Of a stretch of 64,000 bases of DNA, positions 54,617 to 64,000 are shown piece by piece. Within the stretch, counting starts at the first letter, position 1. The number at the start of each line of letters is the position of its first letter. A program made the translations under genes and the position numbers. The notes under the pieces were generated by a model that was given only the letters and a program-made list of their open reading frames with translations, was not told the DNA's origin and did not search any database. Origin of the DNA: Adiantum capillus-veneris (taxonomy: Eukaryota > Streptophyta > Polypodiopsida > Polypodiales > Pteridaceae); NCBI GenBank assembly GCA_014529385.2, contig CM043958.1, positions 89,491,025 to 89,555,024 of the forward strand. Direction: 5' to 3'.

Positions 54617-54997
54617 CTAGTCACATCCACTTCCACTCTGCTCCATCTCTTGGTCTTGATGTTCCAAGCATACCTGTGTTATAGCTGTAGAAAACTCACC
54701 CCAGTTGCTTGCATATACACTTGCATAGTCTTGAACTTGGTGCTTGAAATCATCACTCACAAGTTCAACAAATGCTGCAATCATCCGAGCTTCTGGAATT
54801 GCTTGAAGCCTCATCTCTGTCACATAGCACTCAAGATATCCTTCTGGATCATAGCCTTCGAATATATTAAGCTCATTATATACGGATTGCATAGCGCTTT
54901 TAATCGCTTTTTGAATCCGGTCTTCTTCTTCAAGCCATTTGCATCTGTCTTCAAGCTCTTTCATTTCAGCATATAGCTGCTCCACTTTGCTAACCAT
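54617..54997 (-). CDS. Gag-like ORF of the nested LTR element, 126 residues
   Basis: Starts at MVSKVEQLYAEMKELEDRCK with a coiled-coil-like N-terminus (residues 1-40), then a segment resembling the gypsy gag capsid core: NIFEGYDPEGYLECYVTEMR, ARMIAAFVELVSDDFKHQV and NWGEFSTAITQ, in the order of Retrotrans_gag ('F.G.dp..yl......f', then 'a.......'). No zinc knuckle. It ends at UAG followed by CUAGAG; the downstream 660 codons are in frame. It begins about 45 bp after the primer site. It would make particles only with partner proteins. Confidence 0.7.
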   Translation of the reverse strand: MVSKVEQLYAEMKELEDRCKWLEEEDRIQKAIKSAMQSVYNELNIFEGYDPEGYLECYVTEMRLQAIPEARMIAAFVELVSDDFKHQVQDYASVYASNWGEFSTAITQVCLEHQDQEMEQSGSGCD

Positions 54998-55026
54998 CTT
55001 TATGTACTCTCACCCCGGCTTGTTCG

Positions 55027-55042
55027 CGTCGGGTTCACCAAA
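55027..55042 (-). other. Primer-binding site-like sequence of the nested LTR element
   Basis: On - the sequence after the LTR end is TATTT then TGGTGAACCCGACG. It begins with the TGG that pairs with tRNA CCA ends. The tRNA it matches was not identified; it is not the initiator-Met type used by the copia elements here. Confidence 0.65.
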
Positions 55043-55046
55043 AATA

Positions 55047-55871
55047 TGTCGAGAAATTTACGGTCTTGCCAGGAAAGCACCGGGCTTATGGATGTGAGAG
55101 TTTGTGAGAGAACTCAACAAAAACTATATGAAGGAGTTAAACCATAGATGCCATGAAGACTAGGGTTTGGAAAGAAGTGCAATCAAAGAAGACTCACTCT
55201 TTCTCTCTTGCACTCACACACACAAAGAAACAACACAAAAGAGAATGTCAAAACAATACGAAAATGAAAACATCAAGGCTATGGTCATATCGTATCATGC
55301 GTAATATGAAAGGGTTAATAGATGAGTTAATGGCATTCAATCTTGGCTGACCAAATAGGCTACGAATTGTTCTTTGGAATTGTAGCTTTGTGCTTACCGT
55401 AGTATATATATTTTGTCTAGTGATTGGGATTAATTGTGTGTACAAATCCTCTTGGTTCATAGCAAGATAACTACGCTTACATCAAAAGAAAAATTATAGT
55501 CTATGAGAGGTAGTATGATGGGATCCGGTGATAGAAGTATTTCATTGAGCCTTTCTGGGCCAAAGAGAAACACTATACGTTGTTGAAAGTGTATTTTACG
55601 GCTAATCCATACTTTAATTCTAATAGATTGTACAGAGTGAAAGCGATAGAAATTATCATCATGTGGGTTATTCATCTAGGATAGTATGTGAGAAATGTAG
55701 ATATGAGAGAAGTGAAGAGATGAGAAGTTTCCCTCCCAAGCCCTATTCTTGCCCGTAGGCAATAAGGATACTGCGGGGAGAGATGTACCTGTAGCAAAGA
55801 GAACCTAAAATTTGTAGAGAGGATGAATTACTAAGAGTGAGAGAGATAGATTTGGTTAAGGAGATAATATT

Positions 55872-55913
<42 letters not shown>

Positions 55914-57077
55914 GATTAGAGATGAAAAAGAAAACAACAAGAAATCAAGAAAACATCAATGTAGAACACATCTTACTTGACAAACCCTTTGGCACCATTA
56001 TTGATGGAGAGAGAAGAAGAGGGGAGAACTCCACTTTGATTGATACGCCAAGTGCAAGACCTTCTTTGATTAGAGTTGATCTTCCAAGGATAGCGTACAA
56101 GAATGGCTAGTCTTCCTCTAGGAGAAAGTGTAGGCTTGGGCTTATGTTAATGGCTAAGTACAATTAGGCATTACTACTCACTCCCTCAAGAATTCCTCTC
56201 ATCAATGGCTTGAATGCTTGAGTTCTTTTCAAGGAAGAAAAGGTCCCCTTTTATAGGTGAAGGGAACCCCCAAAGGTTTACACAAGAAGAGAGGAGCCAG
56301 TGTGAACAGAAATTGAAAAAGTTGGAAATGAGCTGTCCCTGCATGATGTGGGGAGATTGGGGTCCAGTGTTTTGATCATATCTCCTCAACCGTGGCTCCA
56401 AATAAAAAAGTAAAAATATGGGCAGAAACTTCAGCTCATTAGCTACGATTTTCATTTTAAAATCATTTTCCAATTCGGATTGAAACCTTGTGTAAAAAAT
56501 TCATCAAAATAGGGTCCATTTCTGGCAGCAAAAGTCTTCCCGTGGTCCCCTCAGCCTAGACTTTCATTTAATTCCAAAGGACACCTCATGCCATATGAAA
56601 GCATGACATTGCTCCTTGACAAAGTTTTGTAATCATGCTTGCAATAATGCATTAAAATAAGTGTATCTTTGAAATCATGCCACCTAGTGTCCCACTAGGA
56701 TTTGATTCCCTCCTAGTAGCTATTTAAAAAGAAATATAAGAAAAGTATAAAAAATACATAGAATATATATATTGTAGTTTACCCTAGATATAGGATCTAG
56801 CTAGGGTGTGAGATGACAATGAGATAGTAGAAATAAAGAATCAATGCTTTTTGTCCCAAGTTAAAGAGGTGGAGCTATTAACGCTTTTCCCATAGTATTT
56901 TTTTATGGTAAAGTGAGAATAGGTCACCCTTGAGTAAATAATAGGATGAGATAGAAGGCTTATTATTATATATTAATATGTATATGTACATTATAGGAAA
57001 GATAATTATGTATCTAAAAAATTACAAGATAGATCTTGTAGCATGCGTTCCCACCATGTACGTGTCACAGCACGACA
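55047..57077 (-). repeat. 5' LTR (element orientation), 2031 bp
   Basis: Carries a TATAAAAGGGGACC box on - at about 56244-56256, roughly 1.2 kb before the LTR end, so most of the LTR would be transcribed as R-U5. The (AT)n tract at 55873-55909 accounts for the extra length. Confidence 0.95.
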
Positions 57078-57950
57078 CCGTACCACTAAAAACCTTCGTT
57101 TTCCAGATCATCTTCAAAAATTGCCCGACTTTCCAACCGGGTGGTGGTTAGACGCGACAATTCTCACAGGCAAAGATGAATGGAGTGTTGATTACTGAAG
57201 AGGAAGAGGAGATGTCAAGGGGTTGCGATTAGCATGTAAATCTTCACAACTTCCTTTTTGAGCTCCACATGATCACACTACTTTAATAACTTTCAGTTTG
57301 TTTGAATTTTGTAGCTGCAGTATCACAAATATGGAGATTTGTGGTCGCATGGGAAACACTTTAGAGTGCAACATATAGACAAACAAAGGGTCACCTTCAA
57401 CAGTGGCGTTAGGACAAGCTTCACCCACGAAAGTAGGAGTAGTGCGAGGGATGAGAACACAGAGACTAGCCAACTTGAATACTTTGGCTACATCCAAAAC
57501 ATCTTGAAGATTAGCTTTAGAAAGTTTGATATTTTTATCTTTGGTGTCAAGTGGTTCAAAGTTATTACCAGCGGCCCTAATGCAACTGTGCGCAAAGACA
57601 AGAGTGGATTGATTCAAGTGAACTCTAGGCGCGGGTGTGGATAGATGTGCATGATACATTCGTACTTCCGTAGCATTGTGATCAAGTTGTGTTCACACTA
57701 GATCCACTATGGTGAGAAAATGATGAAAAAGATCTGTCTAAACCGCGCTGGCTCTATGTTGTTCAAGATGCTCTACGCAACAAGCAAGTGTGTGAAGGAT
57801 TGGAAGTTGAGGTCGAAGCAAGGCCAACGGATGATATAAGTTTGAATTTTGAGCTGGAGAATAGTGGTGAGCATATGCTTGAATCTAGAGATGAGCTTTC
57901 AAATACAGAAGTTGATGCGGAGGGTGGCTAAGAAGTGGAGTTTGATGATG
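57078..57950 (+). pseudogene. TNP2-type transposase, C-terminal part (DUF4216-like)
   Basis: After the remainder of the duplicated unit, a probable intron ends before QYHKYGDLWSHGKHFRVQHI. Then RTSFTHESRSSARDENTETS and QLEYFGYIQNILKISF ... IFGVKWFKVITSG ... GLIQVNSRR match the DUF4216 signature ('YYG.l..I.el.....v.LF.c.W.......g....V...'). A further frame gives CDQVVFTLDPLW and PRWLYVVQDALRNKQ, the usual 'Q..QVFYV.DP.....w.VV' end, then an acidic tail. Two stops and frame changes show it is decayed. Confidence 0.8.
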
Positions 57951-58186
57951 AGAATGCAATAGTACAAATACAGATAGACATCTTTGGTGCATCAGCTCTC
58001 ATAGAAGATGAGAGATTAACTACTGGTTTTTGCTAGAAACTCTGTTGTAAAACTTTTTATTAGTCTTCAATACTGGATAGATTCATCGAGTTGTGTTGCA
58101 GCTTCGTTTTTTTGTTATTTGTATTGCTTTCGTGTCTCTTTTGTAAACCAACGTATTTTATCTATGTTATTTGTGTATCTATAGCC

Positions 58187-59260
58187 ATGGCCAATGACGA
58201 TGATACATACTCTCCTAGTTTTAGTTTTCCTATCACTTTGGCCGGCATGTCACTCGAGCAGATGGGCTCCTTTTTGACACAGTTCACACCAGAGCAAATT
58301 AATTACGCACAAAACCTTTGGGCAGCTGGTTCCTTTAGACCTACTATGGACGCCCCTACGCCTAAGACTAGTGTGCCTCCTGCATCGACCGGCCCCACAC
58401 CTCAGTCGAGTGTGCCCCCTACACCGACGGGTGGTTCATCTTCAGACGAGGAAGGCATCATTTTCGAGGTGGTGTTTGCTATGGTAGCGGTTCTACCGAT
58501 GCGCCCATACCACCAAGAGAGCATCCACCACTCTCTTGAATAGATACTTCAACAATTGGCACATCACGTACACCTTGGGGATCACACAAGCATGATCCTA
58601 GCAAGGTGTACAAGAGAAGGGATGGGGCTGTTGTGGCGGATAGGGTCGGAAAGGCCGTGCAATAGAGGATTCGACAGCTCTGTACAGTTCAGTTTGCCCA
58701 CTCTGTGATGGAGATTTGGGATAATCAAGATGATGAAAGAAAGAGTTACATCGTTGACGCCATTCACAGAGAGTACAGGCCGACAGAGGGATACGATCCA
58801 ATCTCGAATGACAAGAATTTGGGCGTGGCAAAGGCCATAATGTTACACCGTCGGTCAGAGACGAGAGACAAGTACAAGGATGGCAGTCCAAATCCAGCAT
58901 GGTTGGACATAGAGGAGTGGGCGGGGATTGCATGAGAGACACAAAACAATCCTGATAAATTTCAACAACAGAGAGATGCAACCAGCGCACGTTTGGAGTC
59001 TGCTGGAGTGTCATATCTTGAAAGTGGAGGCTACGACACACTTCGATATGAGTTTGTAAGCATTATACGTATGCTTTAAATTGTCAAAAATGTATATGTT
59101 ATTTGAAGATTTATCTCAAGATTAAACCATAATTTTGTAGGAAGTTGCCGCCGTGAAGTGCCCTCCGACACACCGAGAGGAGAAGTATGGGTATAAGCAT
59201 GGACTTGTGGTCCTTTTGACCCAATTGCAGAAGGAGGGAGAGGCCGTCGACTAGGAGGCG
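58187..59260 (+). pseudogene. Second CACTA gene, TNPA-like (DNA-binding accessory protein)
   Basis: The ATG at 58187 opens MANDDDTYSPSF with a Pro/Thr-rich part (TPKTSVPPASTGPTPQS) to about 58543. Shifted frames continue with MEIWDNQDDERKSYIVDAIH, a KSYIVDAIHREYR block, NPAWLDIEEWAGIA, a stop, then ETQNNPDKFQQQRDATSARL and SYLESGGYDTLRYEF. A GT-AG intron fits at about 59057-59140, then EVAAVKCPPTHREEKYGY. The WLDIEEW...ETQ...F...R...A......GG layout is that of plant Transposase_24-type proteins of CACTA elements, which bind subterminal repeats. Stops indicate loss of function. Confidence 0.6.
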
Positions 59261-59379
59261 TTACCATGAGGGTGACATCCTCCATATACTTTTTTTTAAT
59301 ATAGCTGTGGTCTTCTTGATATAGTCTTACTCATTCATTGTATACATGTACATTTTCACGCTTATGTTTATGGTTTTGC

Positions 59380-59765
59380 ATTCTGTTTGCGATTATGATT
59401 TTGCAATTATGGTATGGCACAAAGGTTATGGTTATGGTATGGTTATGGTTTTGCAATTATGGTGTGGCACAAAGGTTATGGTTATGGTATGACACAAAGG
59501 TTATGGTCATGGTTTGGCAATCAAGTTATGGTTATGGTTTTGCAATGACGGTATGACAATCATGGTATAGTTAGGGTTTGACAATCAAGTTATGGTTATT
59601 GTTTTGCAATGATGTTATGGAAATCATGTTATGGTTATGGTTTGGCAATCAGATTATGGTTATGGGTATGGTTTGCAATGATGGTATAGCTGTTACGGTT
59701 ATGGTATGACAAGCAAGTTATGGTTATGGTTATGATATGGCAAGTGGGTTATGTTTATGGTTTTG
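59380..59765. repeat. GGTTATG-type minisatellite inside the CACTA element
   Basis: About 380 bp built from TTATGGTTATGGTTTTGCAA-like units interleaved with GGCACAAAGGTTATGG and GACAATCAAGTTATGG variants. The core GGTTATG repeats irregularly, with higher-order units of about 50 bp. It is not the plant telomere repeat TTTAGGG. Confidence 0.85.
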
Positions 59766-60054
59766 CAGTTTTCGAATCATATTTTAATCATAGCTATAAA
59801 ATCTTCATGCCGTTGTGTCTATGGTTTGAGAGTTTCGACGTTATGGTTATGCTTTTGGGAATTTGTCAGATTAAGCTTTTGATTTTGTGGTTTTCTTCTT
59901 CTTACAATTTTGTTAATTTGTATACACTCACTCTTTAGCGTCAAGCTGTAGGTGGAGTGTGGTTGCTTGTGCACTCTTCCTTTGAGGGCTATTTTTGTTG
60001 CTGCAGTACATGCAACATCAGTTCCCAGCCCTCTCTGCCAATATTTTTTTTTGC

Positions 60055-60322
60055 AGGTTTTGCCGTCGGTACAGAGTTTGGTACAGACGTTGGTATATGC
60101 CTCTGAATAGAAGTCGGTATAGTAAAATATTATATCGACGTATATACAAGCAATTTTTTTGACGTTCTTTTCATTGCTTATTCCGACGGCCAATATACCA
60201 GTGCATATGCCGACGACACGATACCGACGTCTATTCCGATGCTTATTCCAACGCATTTTAGTTCTAAAACTAGCTTTGAGTCGTCAGTATCCGTATCAAT
60301 TTCTGTGCGGCGTGTTGTAGTG
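60055..60322. repeat. Right terminal and subterminal repeats of CACTA
   Basis: GCCGTCGGTA, CCGACG and GACGTC-type repeats in both orientations, ending in GGCGTGTTGTAGTG. Counterpart of 48741-48960. Confidence 0.85.
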
Positions 60323-60325
60323 TTC

Positions 60326-61158
60326 ACATGCTCCTTATAAGGACAAGTACACTGTTTGAATGCGGATCATTAGTGATCCAGAAAATGATGACCGTTTTAG
60401 TAAAGATTAGTGTGGCCCTAGCCATATTCAAAAAACAAAATCTCAAGAAATCCTCTTTGTAGTCAACAGAATGTGGTAGACCCTTTCTTCCAAGGGCAGG
60501 TAAGAAAACATGACCCTTGCAATGTAATTTCTCACTCTAATATAAAATTTGGTTTGTTTTTTAGAGTAATTATCTAGCTCTTGGGCTTGAATATCTTATC
60601 GAGCTAGCACCTCTTTCAAAGCAAGCGTGCATGTCCTCTATTGCATTGATCATGCAAATGTACCTAAGCTTATTATCAATTCTACTAATATAGAAGTATA
60701 TCCTCAAGGTTCCTTTCTCTAGCTCCTTTCCTTCAACTACTGGATCAAACTTAGATGCTCTTGTCAAGAACAAAAATAAACTCAATTTTCTTGAGGACAA
60801 TTTAACATTTTCTTATCCAAAAACTTCACACCCATCCCCTTGCTACATTCTCCTCATCAAGTGGAGAACTCACAAAACTTCTAAAACTCTATGTAGACTT
60901 AACCTTGCTTTCATACTACACCTATGTATCCTCTTAATAATGTTTTTGGAAGTATCTTTAGTGCTGGGTTTCAAGACCTATTTGGTCTATCCCGTGGGAA
61001 GCTACTCTATCAATGAACAGAGACAGACCACCTTTTAGTGTAGAGTTTGCATGATAAAAGATATGGATATTATTAGTCTAGCTAATCTATAGATGTAACG
61101 GTTCTATGATAATCAAATTACAACAAACAATTGAGTTCATCAACAACATAATAATAGC
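60326..61158. other. Intergenic stretch between CACTA and copia relic
   Basis: A 76-codon minus ORF at 60800-60570 (SKFDPVVEGKELEKGTL) is unrecognised. No LTR end could be defined before the gag start at 61159, although the position suggests a degraded copia leader. Confidence 0.4.
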
Positions 61159-61850
61159 ATGGCGTCCAAAATCGACAAGTTTGATGGATCCAATTTTCAT
61201 ACATGGAAAATCAAAGTTAAGGGATATTTGATGCGAGAAAACCTCTTAGAGTGTTGTCAAGCCTCTTTCAACAGACAAAATGGGTACAACGACTGCAGTC
61301 ACTAGAGCTTTATCAATCAAACCCGAGAGGAAAGCTGAGCAAGCACTAGGTATTATTCTAACTTCTCTAGACGATGATTTTATTCATTATTTGGATGATA
61401 ATATATCTTTGAGTGCTATCTGGATAGAATTAAAAACTCTTTTTGGTGTAAAAGACAAATATTCATAGAGGACCTTAAAGATGGAATTATATTCACTTAC
61501 CATGTGCATTGATGAAACTATAGCAACACTAGCTAATAGGCGAAAGAGTATCAGAACCTAACTAGTGTATGTTGAAGCTCCAATACCTGACGAAGACGTT
61601 ATTGTTGCTTTACTTAATAGCTTACCTGCTTAATTTTGTCAAATTGTGACTATCTTAAAAGAGAAAAATCCTCTACCTTCTTTGGATGGTGTTGTTAATT
61701 CCTTTTCCCACTGCATATGCAATCAAGGGTTGAAATAATCATCAAACAAAGGATTGCTTCACTAAAAATCCTTGTGTTCATTGCGGTAAGATGAACCATC
61801 ATCCCAACAATTTTTTCAAGAAGAACAAAAAAGTCATATAAATATTGTTG
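61159..61850 (+). pseudogene. Copia gag relic (third family)
   Basis: The ATG at 61159 gives MASKIDKFDGSNFHTWKIKV and KGYLMRENLLE, the standard copia gag opening. After a frame change come ERKAEQALGIILTSLDDDFI and IWIELKTLFGVKDKYS, then a stop, KMELYSLTMCIDETIA and IPDEDVIVALLNSLPA. The zinc knuckle at about 61765-61830 reads CVHCGKMNHHPNNFF, so the last Cys is Phe. No protease follows; a (CA)n tract is at 61870-61897. Confidence 0.8.
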
Positions 61851-61869
61851 ATGTTGATGTTGATGCTGA

Positions 61870-61897
61870 AACACACACACACACACACACACACACA
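61870..61897. repeat. (CA)n microsatellite
   Basis: Fourteen CA units just after the gag relic. Confidence 0.97.
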
Positions 61898-62852
61898 TTG
61901 TTCTGACCTAAACTCATTATTTTTATCAAAATCTGGCCATCTACCTATAAATGGCCACTTTTTGAACCCTTGAAGTTTTGCCCACAATTTTTACTTAAAA
62001 AACAACACCTTCAACTTATATTACCTCTGACAGTTTAAATCACTTTAACCTTAATATTTAAGTCTTTAAGTACTATTTTATTTTTTGACATCACCCGAGT
62101 TCTACCTTAAAAATTTCCCATCTATCCGTCTCATATACTTCTTGGACTTCTCCATGAATAATAACATTCCAAAAAATGTAAAAAGCACTTGAATTCTCCT
62201 TCTCTTGTTGTATACACTAAAAGAGACACTAAAAGGAAACTTTGTAAACTTTCATAAATGTGGAAAATAAACATAAAGACGAAGACTATACTTGGCCTTT
62301 CTGCTGCCATGTTAATGCCAAAGACAAGCAAGAAATCCGGCTTCCTATGCCAGATAAGCATATCCACCCACGGTTTCTTCTTATATTAAGCATTTATTAC
62401 ATACATAATGCATGGAATTCTCTTTGCTTCTAACAAATGCATAACTCTCCCCTTGTTGTAGCCTCTTATATTTGCCCCCCTTATGGCGTACTCGGTGGTT
62501 GTGCCATCATGCAGCAATGGAAGGAGGAGTAGTAGTGGCTATTGCAATCGATGGCTCAACCTCTTCATCAAGCCGCCACTCAGTAGCGTCATATGCAGGA
62601 AACAACACAACCTCCATAGCCATAAGCTCCCAAGCTCCATGCTCCGGCTTGAGTTACTAATAGCCTTGCTTCCTTTATAAGTAGTGTGTGTTGAACACAA
62701 TTGGGTTCAGGAAAATCTCAGAGAACTTCGATCCCATTCGCCAAAACCCAATCTCCCATTTTTTATCAATTTGAGCATAAATTGACTAAATCAAACCCAA
62801 TTTTTAGCCTATAAATATTCATCCACAACAACCTCATAAAGACCTTAATAAG
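61898..62852. other. Intergenic stretch
   Basis: No gene recognised. Two overlapping + ORFs at 62472-62680 give Ser-rich text in two frames without similarity I can name. Confidence 0.45.
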
Positions 62853-63960
62853 CTAGGTCGTCCTTTGGATTGGTAGAGCCCTAAAAATCCTCATCATTTT
62901 GCAAAAAACTTTAAGTTTCTTTCTCTTGCAACTCATGAGAAAGAATATAAGGAAAAATTCTCTGATATCATACACTTTAGCCACTTCACAGATGTCAGAC
63001 ACAAAAAACTTCTTCCATGCAATCTTCATATGTTTCTTTGTCCTCTTCTGCTTCACATGCTTCTATGGTACCTAATGATAAATTGATACCATGTGAAGGT
63101 TCTTGCATCCCCTTTGAGAAACCATCCATATTCTTCTCTTCATACACATCAAAACCTACTAAGAAAACATCAATAAAAACATCTTTTTCTTCCAACCTCA
63201 AAGAAGAATCATCAATAATAGCACCTTTGTCTTTCCATGTGCAATCAAAACCTACAAGCATGCCGTCAATTAACAAACATAGATTCTTGTATCTCCTCGT
63301 GCACATCATGTGTTATCTCTGTGATAACCTGCATTTCGTTAATCATTGAAGAAGTAAAAGATGTAGAAATGGTTTTATCTATGCTACCCTCTTCAGTGAA
63401 CCATTTGTTCTTTTTGGCTTCAGATGCTTCCATGGTACTTAAAGACCCATTGATGCCTTGCAAAGGTTCTTCTTGCACTCTGTTGCACTAACCACTTCCA
63501 AAATCATGCTCAATCTTCAGAATGGATTTAGAATAATTGGAACCACTATCAAAAGCATCCTCATGAATAGACATATTCTCCTCAAACATTGGTACATCAA
63601 TTATTGACTCACTAAAGACTTTTGATCAAACACTACATCTTCATTATGCTGCATTGAATCACAAGATACCTAAAAACAATCAATGCAAAGGGAACTAGCA
63701 TGCAAACCAACTAGAACACAACTTTTATCTTCATCAACACCCTCACTGGGACCATTGATGGAGGATATTGAAACATAAGCAATATTTGAAAAGTTGCCGC
63801 CCACTGTCTAGTGTCCTCAAGAAACTCTCCCTGTATATGCGCAACTCCAACAAAAACAACCTGAGGCATCTCTGATCCTGATATCTCATGACTCTCGGTA
63901 GTGCTCCAAAGCCCTCTCTAAGTAGACAGTGAAAGTGGCACATATCTCATAGTATACCGG
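62853..63960 (-). pseudogene. Broken acidic ORF with internal repeats
   Basis: On -, several open segments follow one another: about 63760-63480 (GVDEDKSCVLVGLHASSLC; stops), 63478-63266 and 63309-62995. They are rich in Asp, Glu and Ser. Two segments carry the same module: QEEPLQGINGSLSTMEASEA and, about 330 bp further on, QEPSHGINLSLGTIEACEA. The composition and style recall the acidic ORF at 52634-54616, but no direct match was seen. No known domain. It probably runs past the right edge of the window. Confidence 0.5.
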
Positions 63961-63990
63961 ACAACGTATCCTCATAGTATACCGGACAAT
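63941..63990. repeat. Short direct repeat at the window edge
   Basis: CTCATAGTATACCGGACAA occurs at 63946-63964 and 63972-63990, with ATCTCAT / ATGAGAT around them as an inverted pair. It may be the beginning of a terminal repeat structure that continues beyond the window. Confidence 0.6.
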
Positions 63991-64000
63991 GAGATGTGAT

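Larger units (their letters stand above)
50642..57077 (-). mobile_element. Young non-autonomous LTR retrotransposon with gag-like and long acidic ORF (LARD/TR-GAG-like)
   Basis: Two 2.0 kb LTRs (50642-52657 and 55047-57077) begin TGTCGAG and end CACGACA, differing at only three positions in the first 200 bp. On -, a primer-like site TGGTGAACCCGACG follows the right LTR (about 55027-55041) and a polypurine tract AGAGGGGGTGGA precedes the left LTR, so it is read on -. The 2.4 kb interior has one long frame from 54997 to 52634 broken by a single UAG. No protease, RT, RNase H or integrase is present, so it must rely on another element for copying. It sits in the CACTA transposase duplication. Confidence 0.93.
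48738..60325 (+). mobile_element. CACTA transposon, 11.6 kb including a nested LTR element, TSD TTC
   Basis: The left terminus CACTAGAAGAGCTCGC starts at 48741 and the right terminus ends at 60322, reading CACTACAACACGCCGC on -. The 3 bp TTC occurs at 48738-48740 and 60323-60325. Subterminal repeats of the CCGACG / CGTCGGTAT type fill 48760-48950 and 60055-60280. Genes are on +: a TNP2-type transposase C-terminal half (49560-57950, split by the insertion) and a second TNPA-like gene (58187-59260). The N-terminal catalytic half of TNP2 is missing, so the element is non-autonomous. Without the nested 6.4 kb element it would be about 5.1 kb. Confidence 0.92.

Noticed and set aside
59338-59556. 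Met/Val/Trp-rich ORF
   Set aside because: It translates the GGTTATG minisatellite.
59380-59765. Interstitial telomere repeat
   Set aside because: The heptamer is GGTTATG and variants, not TTTAGGG or its complement.
1-64000. CRISPR array, rRNA or tRNA genes
   Set aside because: No regularly spaced repeats with unique spacers, and no cloverleaf or rRNA-like sequence was recognised; tRNA-like matches are primer-binding sites.

Overview
This window is nuclear DNA from a land plant with a repeat-rich, probably large genome. The evidence is nested Ty1/copia and Ty3/gypsy LTR retrotransposons primed by initiator-tRNA-type sites, two CACTA DNA transposons, many microsatellites, and two ordinary plant protein genes separated by long gene-poor stretches. 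I cannot name the species. No rRNA, tRNA, CRISPR or prokaryotic features were seen.

Layout. 1-283: right end of a CACTA transposon. 284-5303: a decayed gypsy element on + whose RT is split by a complete copia insertion on - (1656-4846, target duplication CAGAT). 5304-5553: 3' end of another gypsy on -. 5545-15736: a tangle of one copia family, called A here. It has an inverted gag-to-integrase fragment, a 5' LTR, gag, integrase and RT carrying a roughly 600 bp in-place inversion, an embedded gypsy gag plus LTR on -, then a second protease-to-RNase H body with a 69 bp micro-inversion, a 291 bp tandem duplication and a 3' LTR. 15737-24342: gene-poor, with an ATTGG/CCAAT palindrome cluster, a hairpin at a primer-site-like sequence, unrecognised broken ORFs and a family A LTR on -. 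24343-27036: an intact five-exon GH28 polygalacturonase-type gene on -. A diverged, truncated copy of its first exon and promoter lies at 29300-29684. 29685-34972: a chimeric copia element with a family B 5' LTR and a family A body and 3' LTR, interrupted by a 1.8 kb non-autonomous LTR element (target duplication GTAAG). 36492-37982: a single-exon gene of unknown function on -. 37983-48740: mostly intergenic with gypsy and copia relics. 48741-60322: an 11.6 kb CACTA element (TSD TTC) that keeps only the C-terminal part of a TNP2-type transposase plus a second TNPA-like ORF. A 6.4 kb young LTR retrotransposon is inserted in it (50642-57077, on -). 61159-61850: a copia gag relic. 62990-63950: a broken acidic ORF with internal repeats.

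The host genes do not work together; the window is mainly a record of transposon nesting and rearrangement. The best candidate for something undescribed is the LTR retrotransposon at 50642-57077. It has near-identical 2.0 kb LTRs, a primer site and polypurine tract in place, and no protease, RT, RNase H or integrase. Its interior is a short gag-like ORF in frame, across one UAG followed by CUAG, with a roughly 660-codon acidic ORF of unknown function. It resembles the non-autonomous LARD / TR-GAG class, but the long conserved ORF is unexplained.
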